Shown here: one piece after another, positions 48,601 through 62,646 of the stretch
Layout of the letters: every line of letters begins with the position of its first letter
How positions within the stretch are numbered: position 1 is the stretch's first letter
Assembly (NCBI RefSeq): GCF_014066305.1
Contig: NW_023501102.1
Coordinates: forward strand, 62,001 to 126,000
Source of the DNA: Letharia columbiana
Lineage: Eukaryota; Ascomycota; Lecanoromycetes; Lecanorales; Parmeliaceae
DNA: 64,000 nucleotides
Direction: 5' to 3'
The notes under the pieces: model-generated
The model's input: the letters and a program-made list of their open reading frames with translations, nothing else
Database searches by the model: none
Told to the model about the DNA's origin: nothing
Translations under genes and position numbers: made by a program

Positions 48601-50550
48601 TACTAATAATATATTAATATTTTAATTATATTAAATTTTAAAAAATATAAAAATATATATTTTTCTAGCTATAATAAGTAAATTAGAATAAAAAGATAGT
48701 AAAGACTAATAGTTTATTATATCTATATTAGAGAAGTTATAATAATTATATAATTAACGAATTAATAAAATAAAAATAAAGTCTAAAAAGTTACGGTCTA
48801 AGAAGATCTTTAAATTCGCTATATCTTTATCGATAGTTAATATCTCTATACTTAAGAGAGTATTTAATTAAGATCGCTAATATTAAATAATATACGATTA
48901 CTATTAGATAGCTAGAATATACTCGATTCTCGCTAAAATATTAATCTAGTTATAAGAGAATAAAGAATATAATAAATAGAAGTTCGCTAATTTATAAATT
49001 AAAGATAATATTTATATATCTCTTAAGTTAGATAACTATATTTATATTATAGATATTTATATTATATATAATATAATTAAAGTACTCGAAGATATATATA
49101 AATTTAAAGAATATATCTTTTATAAAGTATTATAGAGAATTATTAATTATATAAGTCTAGTAAATAATAAAAGAGTTATTAAGTATATTAAGATAATTAA
49201 AAAGATTTAAAAAGATTAAAACGAAACTCGCTAAGTTAGATTATTAATATATATAGAAGATTATAATATTCTTTCTTTATAGACTTCTTTCGTCTTATAA
49301 ATCTTTTATAAAAATCGTCTTAAATATCGGAAGTAAAGACGCTAGAGGAAGACTATTAAAATTGAATTTCGATAATATTATCGAATAACTTCTTAATAGA
49401 AAATATTATTAAAAACTAACTAGTACTAATAACTCTAATAGTAAAACTATATTTATAAATAATAAGAATAAGAGAAATAGTAATAAGAATAATTATAATA
49501 ATAATAATAATAAAATTACTTTTAGATCTAAGTATAATAACTATAGCTTTCGCTATAATAGAATTTATTAACTATTTAATCTCGATTAGATATCCGCTAA
49601 ATAAGTTAAAAAGAATAAAAATTATATCGAGGAATTTAAGAAGAAGAAGAAGACTAGTAAGTCTATTATCTCTATTAAGTTTATTAAAAATTTAAAAATA
49701 ATAAGAGTAATCTATATAAAGACTATTATAATATTATATAATAATAACTAATATTTTAATAATATAGTCTTATTTTATATAATATATTTCGAAGTCTATT
49801 TCGTTAAGAAATTAATATTTCTCGAAAATCTTATTTTAATCGAGATCGCTAATAATAGAATATTAAAGATTACTACTATAGATAGTCTATTAAAAACTCT
49901 TATCGATAATAAGAATAATAAGAATAAAGAATATCTATTAATACTAGTAAATATTTATTATATCGAAGATCTATCTATAAATCTACTCTTATTAGATATA
50001 TTTTAATATAATAATTTTATTTATATCGAAAAGAGAGATTATCTAAAGGTCTATAATAATAATAATATTATTATTCTTAAGAGAGAACTAATAGATATAC
50101 TTTATAAGCTAAAAAATTTTATTATATAAAGTTATAATTATTAAAGAGATCGCTATAGTCGCGATTATTAAGAAGATTAACTATTATAAAGTAATAGTCG
50201 TTAAATAGTATTAAGTATTAAATTATTTAAACTTTAATAATATTACTAGATTATTAACTATAGTAGAAGAAATAAAAATTATAAATAATATTAAAAGATA
50301 ATTTTATAAGCTATATATCTATAGAAAATAAAAGAAGATACTAAATTATAAATTAATAACTAAGATAAAAAATACTTTTAATAGTATCTATATAGATCTC
50401 TTTAGTAGTAAATTAATATTATCTCGCTCTAAAGAAGATTATTACTATTACTTTATAAAGATTAATTAAAAGATATAATTCCGATAAATAGACTTCTTAA
50501 AAACTAAGAACTAGATATTTTAATTATTATAAAACTTCGTTACTATAATT

Positions 50551-52848
50551 AGTATATATAAAAGAATAAGATAGAGCTAAATTAGAAAATCTTAAATTTA
50601 TATATATAGCTAATTATTAATTTAGAATTACTACGCTCTTTAATTAGATTAGCTAACTTATCGCGAGTAAATAAATTAATATTTATAATTATTAAAATCT
50701 CGCTCTTCTACGCCTCCCTTATTAAATTATAAATATACGTTATTTATAATAGTAATAACTTTTTATTTTCTATTAAAATTTTTAATTTTTTTTTTAAATT
50801 TTAAAGCGGTATTTGAGCTTTTTTAATTTTTAAGAATTTTAAAAATTTGTCTTATCATCATTAAAGCGCAAGAAATTCAAATGTCGCTTATTAAAGTTCG
50901 CTTATTAAAGATCGCTTATCTATTTACTAAATAGCCTATTAGACTCTAATTAAAAAAAACGGTTATGAATTTAATTTATAGATCTTTACGGAGGTTATTA
51001 TCGAAAGTTCTAAACATACGCTAAAACCCTTAATATTCTTAATATTTCTAGTATTTTAGCAAATTTCTTAAATAGCTTTATAATCTATATACGATATTTT
51101 ATATAATTATATATATACTAATTTACTCGATTAGCTAGATTATAGAGTAGCTTATTCTCTTCTTTACGACTCTTTTAATACTCGTTATCGTTTTATAAAC
51201 GAATAACTTTAATAATATATCTAGATATACGCTCTATCTACTTCTAAATTCTCTTTTATAATAATTTATACTTTTAGTAATAGATTTATCGCTTTTTAAC
51301 CTTCTTTTAAGTCTTAGATATATTATTTTAAGTTATATATCGCTTTATTTAAATCTAGTATAACTTAATTATATTAAGATTCGAAGAGTTATTATATTAA
51401 ATTATTCGAATAATATTAAATAATATATAAATCGCTTTCTAGTATTTAAATACGTATATCGAAGCTTTATTCTCTATAACCTCTATATTAAGTTACTTAT
51501 ATTTATACTTCTAAGTAAATTTTATAAGTTTTAGAATAAGAATTTATATCTAATTAGTAAGAGGTATATAAGAAAATTAGAGATATATATCTTCTTCTAA
51601 TAGCGATATTAGTTAATTCCCTCTTTCTTTTCTTTAATAATAACTTTTCTAGTCTTTATAGTAAATTTTTATATAGACTTCTTACTAGAAAGATTACGTA
51701 GTTTTATATATTATATATCGATCTTAAGTTCTTAAGCTACTTTATACTTAGATTTTAAAATCTTATTAATTTTAGCTAGTTTCTCGATATATTTCTTTTT
51801 TTCGACGATAGTTTTAGACTTCTAAATATAATATAAACCTTTTTTATTATAGAAAAAATATTTTTAAAATATAAACTCTATAGCTTCTATAAAACGACGT
51901 CGTATAATAAACTTAATAAAGATTTTATTAAATTAACGCTAGATACGCACTTTCCCTTATCGAGAATTTAAAACTATACTCGTTTTATCGATCTAGATTA
52001 CTCTTTTTTAGTTTTTTATAATTTAATTTTTATATTATAAAGTAAATTAATATCGAGCTTTTATTATAGTCTTTATAAGAAATAATTTTTTAATAATTTT
52101 ATATAATCGAAAGTTATTACATCTAAGTACTCGTAAAACTATTATTAATAAGATTTCTTATTCCGCGGTTATTATAAATAAAGTCTTTTTATAGTTATAG
52201 CGATTCTTTTATATAGTAATAAGAATAGTACTCTTAAATTTAGATATAATAACGATAGATTATCTAGATTTAAGAGTATCGATAACGTATAATAACTTTA
52301 ATTTTTTAGATTTATTAAGATTATATTCTCTAATATAAGCTTAATTCTAAAAATATTTAATTATATAATAAGATATTTTAATAATTATAGTAACGATTTT
52401 AATTATAATTCTAGCTTTAATTAAAGCGAGTATTTATAGTCTAATTCTATTATTATAATTAATACTCTAAATATTAAATATTATTTAAGATTAAAGAGTA
52501 ATAGAAAGATATCTACTTATTATATTAAATATATATTAAATATATACTAAAAAGCTTTATATTCTCTCTCTATTCTCTATTTCTTATAATATTCTTATTA
52601 ATATAAGTATATATAATATTATATTACTATCGCTACTATATATATAATAATATTATAATTATATACCTCGTATATATATAGTAATATCGCTATTATATAC
52701 TTTATATATATATACTTTATATAAGTATTAATATCGCTACTATATAAAGTATTAATATTTAAGATATTTAAGATATTTACTAAGAATATTAAGAGTTTTA
52801 AAGCTCTAACTCTAATATTTAGAACTTTCGATAATAATCTCCGTACTC
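50551..52848 (-). mobile_element. Reverse short B element in Copia-3, its terminus split by transposon T
   Basis: Starts AGTATATATAAAAG at 50551. The B end CTTTA|CTC is cut by T: GATCTTTA stops at 50988, and CTC follows T at 52846-52848. Flanks are ATT (50548-50550) and GTT (52849-52851). Deleting B and T joins ACT ATA to GTT AAG in the Copia integrase frame. This independently places the B terminus. Confidence 0.85.
50989..52843 (-). mobile_element. DNA transposon T with terminal inverted repeats
   Basis: 1,855 bp. The left end CGGAGGTTATTATCGAAAGT and the reversed right end CGGAGATTATTATCGAAAGT agree with one transition, and similarity continues through TCTAAA and TTAATATTCTTA. TA flanks both ends (50987-50988 and 52844-52845), the Tc1/mariner/pogo type. 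A minus-strand frame (about 52000-51000) is open apart from TAA and TAG and is basic (KKYIEKLAKINKILKSKYK), so it may have encoded a protein, but no DDE motif was recognised. Confidence 0.75.
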
Positions 52849-53811
52849 GTTAAGATATAATTTTATATTATTTTTAAATAGTATTATTTTAATAACTATA
52901 GTAAGTATAATAATAAGAAAGTTTAAGATTAACTAGTCTTTTAAGATATTTAATAAGAGTTAACTATACTCGATTTATCTAAATAGAATAATATTAATAA
53001 GCGTATTAATAATATTATTATTTAGAAGATATATATCTAATTAATAGCTATAGATCTATTATTAGATTTATAAGCTAAAATAATTAAAATAGCTATTCTA
53101 AATATAAACTACTTATTAATAATTCTATTAAGAAAGATAGCTATAATACTATATAAAGTCTTTATTAAAAAGAAGTTAAATATAGCTTATCTAAGACTAT
53201 TTAAGATTAAAATTTATATTTATAAATATAAATATAAATAAAAGAGAAAAATAGCTAAATAAGAGTTTAAATATATTTTACTTAGATATAAGAAATTTAA
53301 TTAATATTAATTATAGAATAAATATAAATCTTATCTAATACGACGATATAATATCTTATAAATAAAAATACTATTAATATATTTATTAATACTATTTTAT
53401 TTAGTTAAATTAAATATAGTTACTTCTTATTATATATAATAAAAAGCTAACTAATCTCGAGTTTTCTTATTATTATATTTATTATTATTATTAGAATAAA
53501 TATATTTAAAAATAATATAAAACTATATTTTAATTATAATAATAAAGTTCTATAATAACTTAAATACTTTATTCTTAATTTCTAAAAAATCTATCTATCG
53601 AAATTAAGTCTTTTAGTTAATATTTATAAAATAATAATAATAATCTTCTTTAAAGTAGAGTAATATTAAGTTATTATTAAAAGGGTCTATATAAATATTA
53701 TTAAAAGTATTTTTTATTTTAATTATTAATTTATAAATTAAAATCTTCTTTTATTTTCTATATATATATAGGTTATAAAATTATCTTTTAATATTATTTA
53801 TAATTTCTATT

Positions 53812-54207
53812 AGTATATATAAAAGAATAAGATAGAATTAAATTAGAAAACTTTAAATTTATATATATAGCTAATTATAAATTCGAGTTCTCTACGCTTT
53901 TTAGCTAGATCGGCTAAGTTTTTACGAGTAAATAAATTAGCGTTCGTAAGTATTAAAAAATAGATATATATTATTAACATATAGAATTACTTTTTTATTT
54001 TCTATTAAAATTTTTATTTTTTTTTTAAGTTTTAAAGCGCTATTTACGCTCTTTGAATTTTTAAGAATTTTAAAATTTTTTAATTATTAAAGCGTAAGGA
54101 ATTTAAATATCGCTTATTAAAGTTCGCTTATTAAAGATTACTTATCTACTTACTCGATAGCTTTAATTAAAAAAAAAATTATAAATTTAATTTATAGACC
54201 TTTACTC
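53812..54207 (-). mobile_element. Short B element, reverse
   Basis: 396 bp from AGTATATATAAAAG to CCTTTACTC, flanked by ATT and GTA. It contains the conserved core and the hairpin remnant GCGCTATTTACGCTC near 54034. Confidence 0.83.
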
Positions 54208-54681
54208 GTAATTATATAAATAGATAAAAGAATTATTTAATTTTAAACTCTATTTATATAACTATATTTAAATATTACTTCGCTTTATAAATAGTAAATT
54301 AAACTTTATAATTTTTATATCGTTAGAAAATATAAAGCGAGTATCTCTTTCTTAGTTTTTTATATCTATTAATTAATAATCGAAAAGATATAATATTTAA
54401 TATAAAATTTAGATAATTTTCGAGATATTATTCTAAAAGATATAGAATATTTTTAATTTTACTCGATATTTTATATATAAATTATAGTATTTTAAAAATT
54501 ATCTTATATAAAATAAACTAGTCTTGTTATAGAGCGTTAATAATTATAAATTTCTATAAATAAATTATAAAGATATAAATTCTTTTTAAAAAAAAAGTTA
54601 AAGTTAAAAAGTTATAAATTTAAAATTTTTTATATCTTTTCGACTAGTAACTTAGCTCTATTTTATTCTTTTATATATACT
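54208..54681 (+). mobile_element. Fragment of a forward B 3' module
   Basis: Begins with ATTATATAAATAGATAAAAG, an internal piece of the 3' module, and ends CTCTATTTTATTCTTTTATA then TATACT at 54681. The middle of the module is missing and is replaced by an M-type element (54376-54647). Confidence 0.6.
54376..54647. mobile_element. Short M-related element (272 bp)
   Basis: The ends ATAATCGAAAAGATATAA and ATATCTTTTCGACTAG are the M termini with some change, with TA at 54374-54375 and 54648-54649. It is about a quarter of the length of M copy 1, so it is probably an internally deleted form. Confidence 0.6.
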
Positions 54682-54891
54682 AATAATACTTCTTTATAAA
54701 GAAGATTTTTTTTAAATAAGATAATAAGAAATAAGCTTATTAATTAAAAAGATATAATATAATATAATATATTAATCTACTATATTATATTTTAATAAGA
54801 TATAAAATCTTAATATTTATATAATTTTATATCTAATACGATATAAAATCTTAACGAGATATATTACGAGATAATATATTTATATAATTAC

Positions 54892-55526
54892 GAGTAAAGA
54901 TTTATAAATTAATTTTATAATTATTTTTTTAATTAGAGTTATCGAGTAAATTTTAATAAGCGATCTTTAGTAAGCGATATCTAAATTCCTTATCTTTAAA
55001 TATCTATAAAACTAAATTTAGTAATTCTTTTTTTCTCTAAAAGCCTATATTTTATTCTCTAATTTGAAAATAAAAATCTAAAATTTTTAATAGAAAATTA
55101 AAAAGCTATTCTAAAATTAAATAATATATATCTATTATTTAATTAAGACTATTCGACTATTAAGCGAACTTTAATAAATAAACTTTAATAAGCGACTTTA
55201 ATAAGCGAACTTTAATAAGCGATATTTAAATTTCTTACGCTTTAATAATTAAAAGACTAAATTTAGAAATTCTTTTTTTATTTAATAGCCCATATTTTAT
55301 TCTATAATTTAAAAAAAAATCTTAAAATTTTAATAGAAAATAGTAAAGTTATTAAAGGGTTAAAAGTAGAGTAAGATATTTTTAATAATTGCGAACGCTA
55401 ATTTATTTATTTATAATAATTTAATTAATCTAATTAAAAAAGATAATAACTCTAAATTTATAATTAACTATATATATAAATTTAAGATTTTTAAGCTTAA
55501 CTCTATCTTATTCTTTTATATATATT
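54892..55526 (+). mobile_element. Short B element in M copy 2
   Basis: 635 bp, GAGTAAAGA to TATATATT, flanked by TAC and AAT. It has an expanded run of four to five GCGA(A/T)CTTTAATAA-like units at about 55155-55228. Confidence 0.85.
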
Positions 55527-55788
55527 AATATTATAAAATAGTATATATATAGAATATCTCGATTAGAATTTTTATATTTAGAAGTATAAGTAGTTATTTT
55601 AGTTATTATTTTAATTATTAATAATTATTACTATTATAGCTATTACTATTATATCTATTACTATTATAACTATTACTATTATAACTATTACTATTATAAT
55701 TACTATTATTATAACTATTATTACTATTTCTATTATTATTATAATTATTATTATCTTAGCTATTATTAAAATATAATCTCTATATATC

Positions 55789-55971
55789 TATTAGAATCGA
55801 TATAGATATAATATTAATATAGATATATTAAATAAGATAACTAAGATATCGAATTATATAGATAGAAGAAAGATATTAAATAGTAGATAAATGCCTTTAC
55901 TAAGATACGCTAGGCCCGAAAAGATAAGAGGGCTAAGTGATATATTAAGAATATAAAATACGCTTATAATA
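55789..55971 (-). repeat. Gypsy-3 LTR (3' in element sense)
   Basis: Matches 62464-62646 at equal length. TATTAG at the outer edge is a RIP form of TGTTAG. Preceded by the TSD ATATC. Confidence 0.9.
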
Positions 55972-56599
55972 TTACTCTTCTTCTTTATTAAATTATATTC
56001 TATAATTAATAAGTAGAAAGATAGAAAAATAAATATATATATACGCTTAACGCTTAAAAAATAATAAAAGTAGTAAAAAAATAATCGTATTCGAGATTTA
56101 TATTATCGTATTTTTCTTTATAAGAGATATTAAAAATAATAGCAGCTCTTTATATTTACGCCTTAGCGATATTACTAACTAAGATATAAACGTATATAAA
56201 GAGTCTAGCGAGAAGAAAATTAATATAATATAATAAAAATAGTATTTATAGACGTAAGGATAAATAGTAATAATTTTCGAATCTATATTTAAGCGAATAA
56301 AAGATTTATAAAATAGCGCGATATAATTAGTTAAGGGCTTTTAAATTAAATTAAATTAAATTAAATCGTAAGCGCTAAAAACTCTAATTCGATATTAATG
56401 AGTTTCTCTATAGAATGCTATATAATTAATATTAATAAAGGCTATCGATAGCGATAGTAAGGTCTATAGATAATATATTATAGCTTTAAAAGACGCTTAA
56501 GTATCTATTAATAAGTAAAGTCTATTTAATAGATTTAATATAAAGTTATTATTAAGTAATATAGACCTTCGCGAATATAAAAAAATAAGACTATAGCGA

Positions 56600-59500
56600 A
56601 AATATTGAATAATTTTAATTTAATTAAAAACGGGGTATTCGAGATAGTTTCGGCTTAGAGAATTTTTTACTATTAAAAGCTCTTATTTTATTAATTAATT
56701 TCTTAAAAATAAAGTATTTTAAGATATCTCTTATGAAAGTCATTCGTTATATTTTAGTAATTCTCGAATTTACCGCTATTCATATTATATTAAATAGAGT
56801 TATTATCGAGATTTTCTTATTTAACTTTATACTTAAAACGACTATTAATTAACTTAAAAATAAATATTTCTTTAATAATCTATTCGATTTAATTATTAAT
56901 AATAATATATTTTAGTAAAGAATTTATCTATTCTAATAATAGATTATTTATTATAAGACTTAAGAGATTAAGATAAAAGACGTTATAGATTTTTATACTT
57001 AGTAAAAATTCTAGATAATATTTTATTTTTTATAAGATCTATAATCTTAAATAGATTAAGTCTCTTATAATTTAATTTACGAAAGAGATAATTAAAGATA
57101 ATATTCTTATTATTTAGAAAGATCTTATTATTTATCTAAAAGATAATTTTTTATTAATACTTATTAATCTATATAATTATAATCTTCTAAGTATAGTCTA
57201 TATTACTTTTCATATACTTAAGAATCTATAATATATAATTTATAATATTCTCTATCTAAATAGTATTAAGATATTTATAAATAATCTTATAATTAATAAT
57301 ATCCGAGCTAAAACTTATTTAAGAATAAAATTTCTTATTTATAAGAAAAGATAAGATATTAATAGTCGATAAGATAGTATTATTATTAACGAATTTAATA
57401 ATAGATAATTAACTTACTTAGTTATTCTATATATAATTATAATATATTTAAAAATAACGCTTTATATTCTAATTTACTTACTTAATTTATTTATTAATTT
57501 TAGAGTAAAAGACTATTAATAGCTTAACTATAATACTTAATTTCTTATAAAAAGACTTTTATATAATAGCTATAAATTAAAGATCTTAATTCGATATTAT
57601 TAAAATCGATAGATTATATAAGCGAAATACTTTTTTAAGTAGTAAATTAACTATCTTCTTAGCGATAATATCTTTATTAATATTAAAATAGATTATATAA
57701 TAATATTTTTTAATAAATTAATTAATCGCTATTTAAATAGCGTTATAGTTATTAAATATAGATAAGTCTATAACGAAGTTAACTAATATATCTTACTATT
57801 ATTTCTATAAAATTAATAAAAATAAAAATAAATTATATTCTTAATTATAAAGTATTCTAGCCCTCTAATAGATATAGTAATTTTAAATATAAATAGATAT
57901 TATCGCCCTTATTTCTCGCTAATAATACTCTCTTTTAAATAGTTTATAGATATATACTATTTTAAAATAGTCGTAAAATAATTAATTATATATATCTCAA
58001 ATAATATCGATATATATATTATTAAATACTTATAAACGATTTTTATAATAGAGTACTTCGTTTTATATAAAGTACTTAGTAAGAGTAATCTCTTTAAACT
58101 TATTCTTATCTTCGATAATAATATTACGAATTTCTATATAATAGTTATTCTTTTTATTAATCTTTACTATTTTATAATAAATAAAGTTATTAATTATATA
58201 TATATTAATACTTTCGCTATTTAACTTTAATTAATTAGAAATAAGAATTATTTAATACTATTAACGTAATTATTCGTTTTTAAAATTAATTAATTTACAC
58301 TTAGCTATTTATATAAATATATTCATCTTAATATTCTAAGATTTAGATTAATAAATAGTTTTTATATTAAATTTAGATAGTATATTTAAATAGCGAACTT
58401 AGCGATAATTAAGTCCCTTTTTTTAATAAAGTATATTAAGCTCTTATAATCTATAAAGATCTTAATAGAGATATTAATATATTTTAATTTAGAATATTAG
58501 TATTTAAAATAGTGAATAATAATTAATGATTTTTTATTATAGATCTAATAATTATACTCGATAAGAGTGAGATTTTTATTATAAAAAACTATTAAGTAAA
58601 GTACTCTTTTATTATTATATTAAAAAAGAATATCTTCGTTAATATAGTTAAAAGAGTTAGTCTTAAATATAAGTTTCTTTATTTTATCGAAATAATATAA
58701 AATTAAAGCTTTAATAACGATAATTTTAGAAAATAAAAGATCTTTTAATATACTAAGAACTAATTAAATATAATCTTTTTTATCATAAATTTTATTATAG
58801 ATTTAACTATTTTAGAGAAATCTCTAATAAATCGCTAATAAAAATTATAAAATTTAATAAAGATCTATATCTCTTTAAGATTAATAAATATAATTTACTC
58901 GATAATAGTCTAGATTTTAATAAAGTTTATTTATAATTCATCTATAGATATTAATAAATCTAGAAATTTAATTTTCTAAATATAAAATTCGTATTTAAGA
59001 ATATTTATTTAAAGATTGATATTCTTTAATTTCTAAAGGATTTATCTAACGTGTTAAATATATTTCTTTTTTATCTTATTATAAATAAATATATCATCGA
59101 GGTAGATTTAATAGAAGTCGTTTAGATACTCGAATAGAATATTATTTATATATTATTAATATATAATTAAACCGTTAATTAGATCGAAGAGAAGGACTCG
59201 ATATTTATATACTTTAAGAGAGATAATAAAAGTAATAAAATCCTCGCTATTGAGATATATATATAGTTTATTAAACGCGACTATAATATCTAATCGAGTA
59301 AGATATTTATATTTCTAAATTCTTACTAAAATCTTATCTATTAATAGAATTAAGTATTAATTTCTTTTAATAATAGCGTTTAGCTTTCGATAGTCTATAT
59401 AAAAATATAATTCTTTATTCGACTTTTTCGCGAATAGAATAGATAAGGCGAATAATATATAACTTAATATTATAAATCTCTTCTTTAGATATTCGTTTAG

Positions 59501-62400
59501 ATACTTCTTTATCTATTTTAATTTATATTCTAATATTAAATAGATTCTACTTTTCGAAAATTTCATTTTATTAAAGCTATTATTAAATTTTAGCTTATAA
59601 TTATAAGAACGATATAAGAAAAGTATATTTATCTTAGTTTTATTAAAAATATTAAGATAATCGTAATATTCTATAGATAGCTTATATTTTATCTTCTTAA
59701 AACTAATCTTATTAATATTATTAATCTAAATAAAGTAATTAAAATCGTAATATCTTTTATATTTCTTTTCTAAGTTATAAAAATAGAGTTTATTAATCGA
59801 TATATGAGAATTACGAGATATTCGATTAATAAGAGATATATATAATATTAACGTATTTCTATAGATCTCATTTATTATTAATATAAATAGTTTATTATCT
59901 TTTTTATAGGCTAGTTAATAATAAGTCACTATACTAATCTTAGCGATATTAATAAATTTAGACTTCTTATTATTCTTATTTTTATTTAATAAAAAAATAT
60001 TTAAATTAATCTTATTATCGTAGATAAATAGAAGAGAGCTTTATTATTTTAGTATAATAGATAGAGAGATAGATAATATAAATAATCGAAGCTTCGAAGT
60101 TAATAGAAAAAGAAGTTCGTTTATTATTAATATCTAATTATTATAATTATATTAATCGAGTAAAAAGAGTATCTTATTCTATAATATATTAAGAACTATC
60201 TCGTATTTATTTATCTAAGACTTTCTAATTCTTATATCGTATTTTAATACTATAATTAATATTAAATATATTTCTTCTTAATAATTTCTTACTATTATTA
60301 TTAGAAGTAAGTAATATATAATTAATTATTTCGCGATTTAATCGTTATAATCTCTTAGTAATTTAGATTATAATAGTAAAAGTAATTTTAGATATAAAAC
60401 TTTATATATCGCTAGAATTAAGAACTTATTTATAACTATATAAGTATCGATATATTTATTATTTATAAGGGAATTCTTAAGTAAGTAGATTCTTTCTTAT
60501 AAAGATAGCGTAACTTATATACGAAAAAGGCGATATACTAGAGCGTTATTAAAGATATTTACTAGATATACTTTATAAGTACCTCTTATCGTAATTTTAA
60601 AAGAGATTATTTATTTCTCGAATTTAATAAAGAACCGTCGCTATCTATAGTGTCGATATTATTAATTTTAAATTCTTCATCTATATCTATCGCGTAAAGT
60701 TATACTTTTTTAAAGATTTTTCTATTAATCTAGATTTAAGTAATTATTATATAGTAATTTTAATAGTAATCTTTCTTATCGTAGTTATAGTATATTAGCT
60801 CTCTTAATTTTAAATTAATTTTAATATTTAAAAATATAGCGATTATAGTCTTAATAATAGATATAAGATATATATTAATCGCGATTTATATAATAGTTAG
60901 TTTAATAGTAGTTTTTATAAGCTTTATATCTTTTTATCTAGCATAATATAAATTATTTAGTTTTTAAAGATATTTTTTTATAGTCTTTAAGATAGTAAAT
61001 CTTTTTATAGTTTTCTATAAATCTCTTAGATTTTTTCTTAATTTATTTAGAAGGTAATACTCTATTATAACGATTTTATTAATATTAAAAATTATATCTA
61101 ATCGAATAAAGTCTAAATAGAAGTTAATAAAGAGTCGGATTTCTTATTATAGAATATTTATCTTATATTATATATTATTACGTTAATCTAAGTTCTCGTA
61201 AATATTAATTAATTTATTTATAATTTTAATAATAAATTAATATAGATTAGTAAAGTTTTAAATTCTTTTATATATAGTATATTATATAATCTTATTATCG
61301 AGTTATAAGACTATATAAATTATTTTAAAGTCTTTAATAAGATAATAATCGCTATTAATCTTAAATTTCTATTCTATTCTAAAGAATTAGTCGTTTTAAA
61401 TAAAGTTATTATCGTCGATAAATAGAGGTAAATCTAAAATCTTAATTAATTTCTCTTTTAAATATTTAGAAGTACGTTTTTTCTCGATCGAGGGTAGCTA
61501 TAAATCCTTTATCGACTATAAATTAAAGTTATTAACTTTCTATTATAAGAAAATTATATTCTTCTAAAAGTTTTAAATTAATTAATTTATCTCCTCGATT
61601 ATTCTATAGGTCTAAAATCAATTATTTATAATTAGATTTTTTTCTATTACGATAGCGTAATACCGAGTAATAATTTTCTAGAAATTATCTTTTTTCTAAC
61701 GAATTTCATTTAATATAATTATAAATTTATCGAATTAATACTTAATTTAATATTGTAATTATAAGTTATTAGCGATATTCTAAGATATTTTTATCGAATT
61801 TATATCGTTAATCGTATTATCTAATAAAATCAATATCTATTAAAACTTAGTTTATTTAAATAAGATCTTAATTTAATTTATTTTTTTAATATTAAACTTT
61901 ATTATAGAAAAGAAGATTTTAAAATAAAGTAGAGAGGAGTATAAATACTTCGAAAGACTAGATATTAAAGATATTAGATATACTAGAGAATAGTAAAGTT
62001 TCTTTAAAACGCGTCGAAATTATTTAATATTAAGAATAAAAATTTTCACTATAAAGCCTAAGAAATGTTTCTTTATGAGAATTTAATATACGTATCTTTT
62101 AATCGTTTAAGATATTAAAAAGACTATAGATACTTTAAATAATATCCTTTCGAATATATTTACTTCGCCTAGAGAGTTTCTTATCTTATAAAGAAGTTAT
62201 ATATAAGAAAGCTTATAAATAGTATTTTAATCATATTAACTATTTCTTTTAATTCGCTAGCTATATAAATAATCTAATATCTTATTTATCTCTCGACTAC
62301 TATTTATTAAATTCGATTCGCTCTAAAATCGAATTATCTATTTAATAGATTTATCTAGAAATATAATAGCTTAATTTAATTTCTTATTAAAGCCTCTATT
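56600..62400 (-). pseudogene. Gypsy-3 gag-pol, degraded
   Basis: Read on the minus strand. RT has RKKSNKELYFYIDYRKLN (near 59430-59370) and an intact catalytic box IYLDDIFIY (about 59110-59070). Integrase near 57700-57380 has ISNxDLxFIAII and, later, VNxNIKRYFxIYYNY, the DRGSQF and ERVNQTLEQYLR positions of the family. RNase H lies between. Gag and protease should fill about 62400-60000, but no motif was read there. Frames are broken by TAA and TAG, though the YLDD box escaped change. Confidence 0.8.
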
Positions 62401-62463
62401 AGCGCGTTTCTTTAAGTTTATTTATTAATATAAATAAAATAAGTAAATTAATTTTAATTATAA

Positions 62464-62646
62464 TATTAGGATTAATATAGATATAATATTAATATAGATA
62501 TTTTAAATAAGATAATTAAGATATCGAACTATATAGATAGAAGAAAGATATTAAATAGTAAATAAATACCTCTATTAAGACACGCTAGGCTTGAATAGAT
62601 GAGAGGACTAAGTAATAGATTAAGGATATAGAATACGCTCGTAATA
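62464..62646 (-). repeat. Gypsy-3 LTR (5' in element sense)
   Basis: Matches the other LTR and keeps some CpG and CpA sites, such as ACACGCTAGGC near 62581. Followed by the TSD ATATC at 62647-62651. Confidence 0.9.

Larger units (their letters stand above)
48600..53811 (+). pseudogene. Copia-3: gag, protease and integrase of a Ty1/Copia element, degraded and interrupted
   Basis: Plus strand. A gag-like region (about 48650-49650) ends in a basic, Asn-rich linker. The protease region (about 49720-50130) reads LILIEIANNRILKI and IYYIEDLSINLLLLDIF, the pattern of Copia proteases. A GAG-pre-integrase segment (about 50200-50550) has LNYLNFNNITRLLTIVEE and YIDLFSSKLILSRSKE. The reading is cut at 50550 by a reverse B and resumes at 52852 with VKIxFYI and then LSKxNNINKRINNIIIxKIY (integrase, SERINRTIMEK position) and LNIAYLRLF. 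LTRs and RT were not identified. Confidence 0.82.
55789..62646 (-). mobile_element. Gypsy-3, Ty3/Gypsy retrotransposon on the minus strand
   Basis: Two 183-bp LTRs (55789-55971 and 62464-62646) begin TATTAGAATCG and TATTAGGATTA (from TGTTAGGATC) and contain a shared patch around AAATGCCTTTACTAAGATAC. The TSD ATATC is perfect (55784-55788 and 62647-62651). The internal coding strand is minus. At 6.86 kb it is full length without further insertions. RIP-altered throughout. It sits in the centre of M copy 2. Confidence 0.93.
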
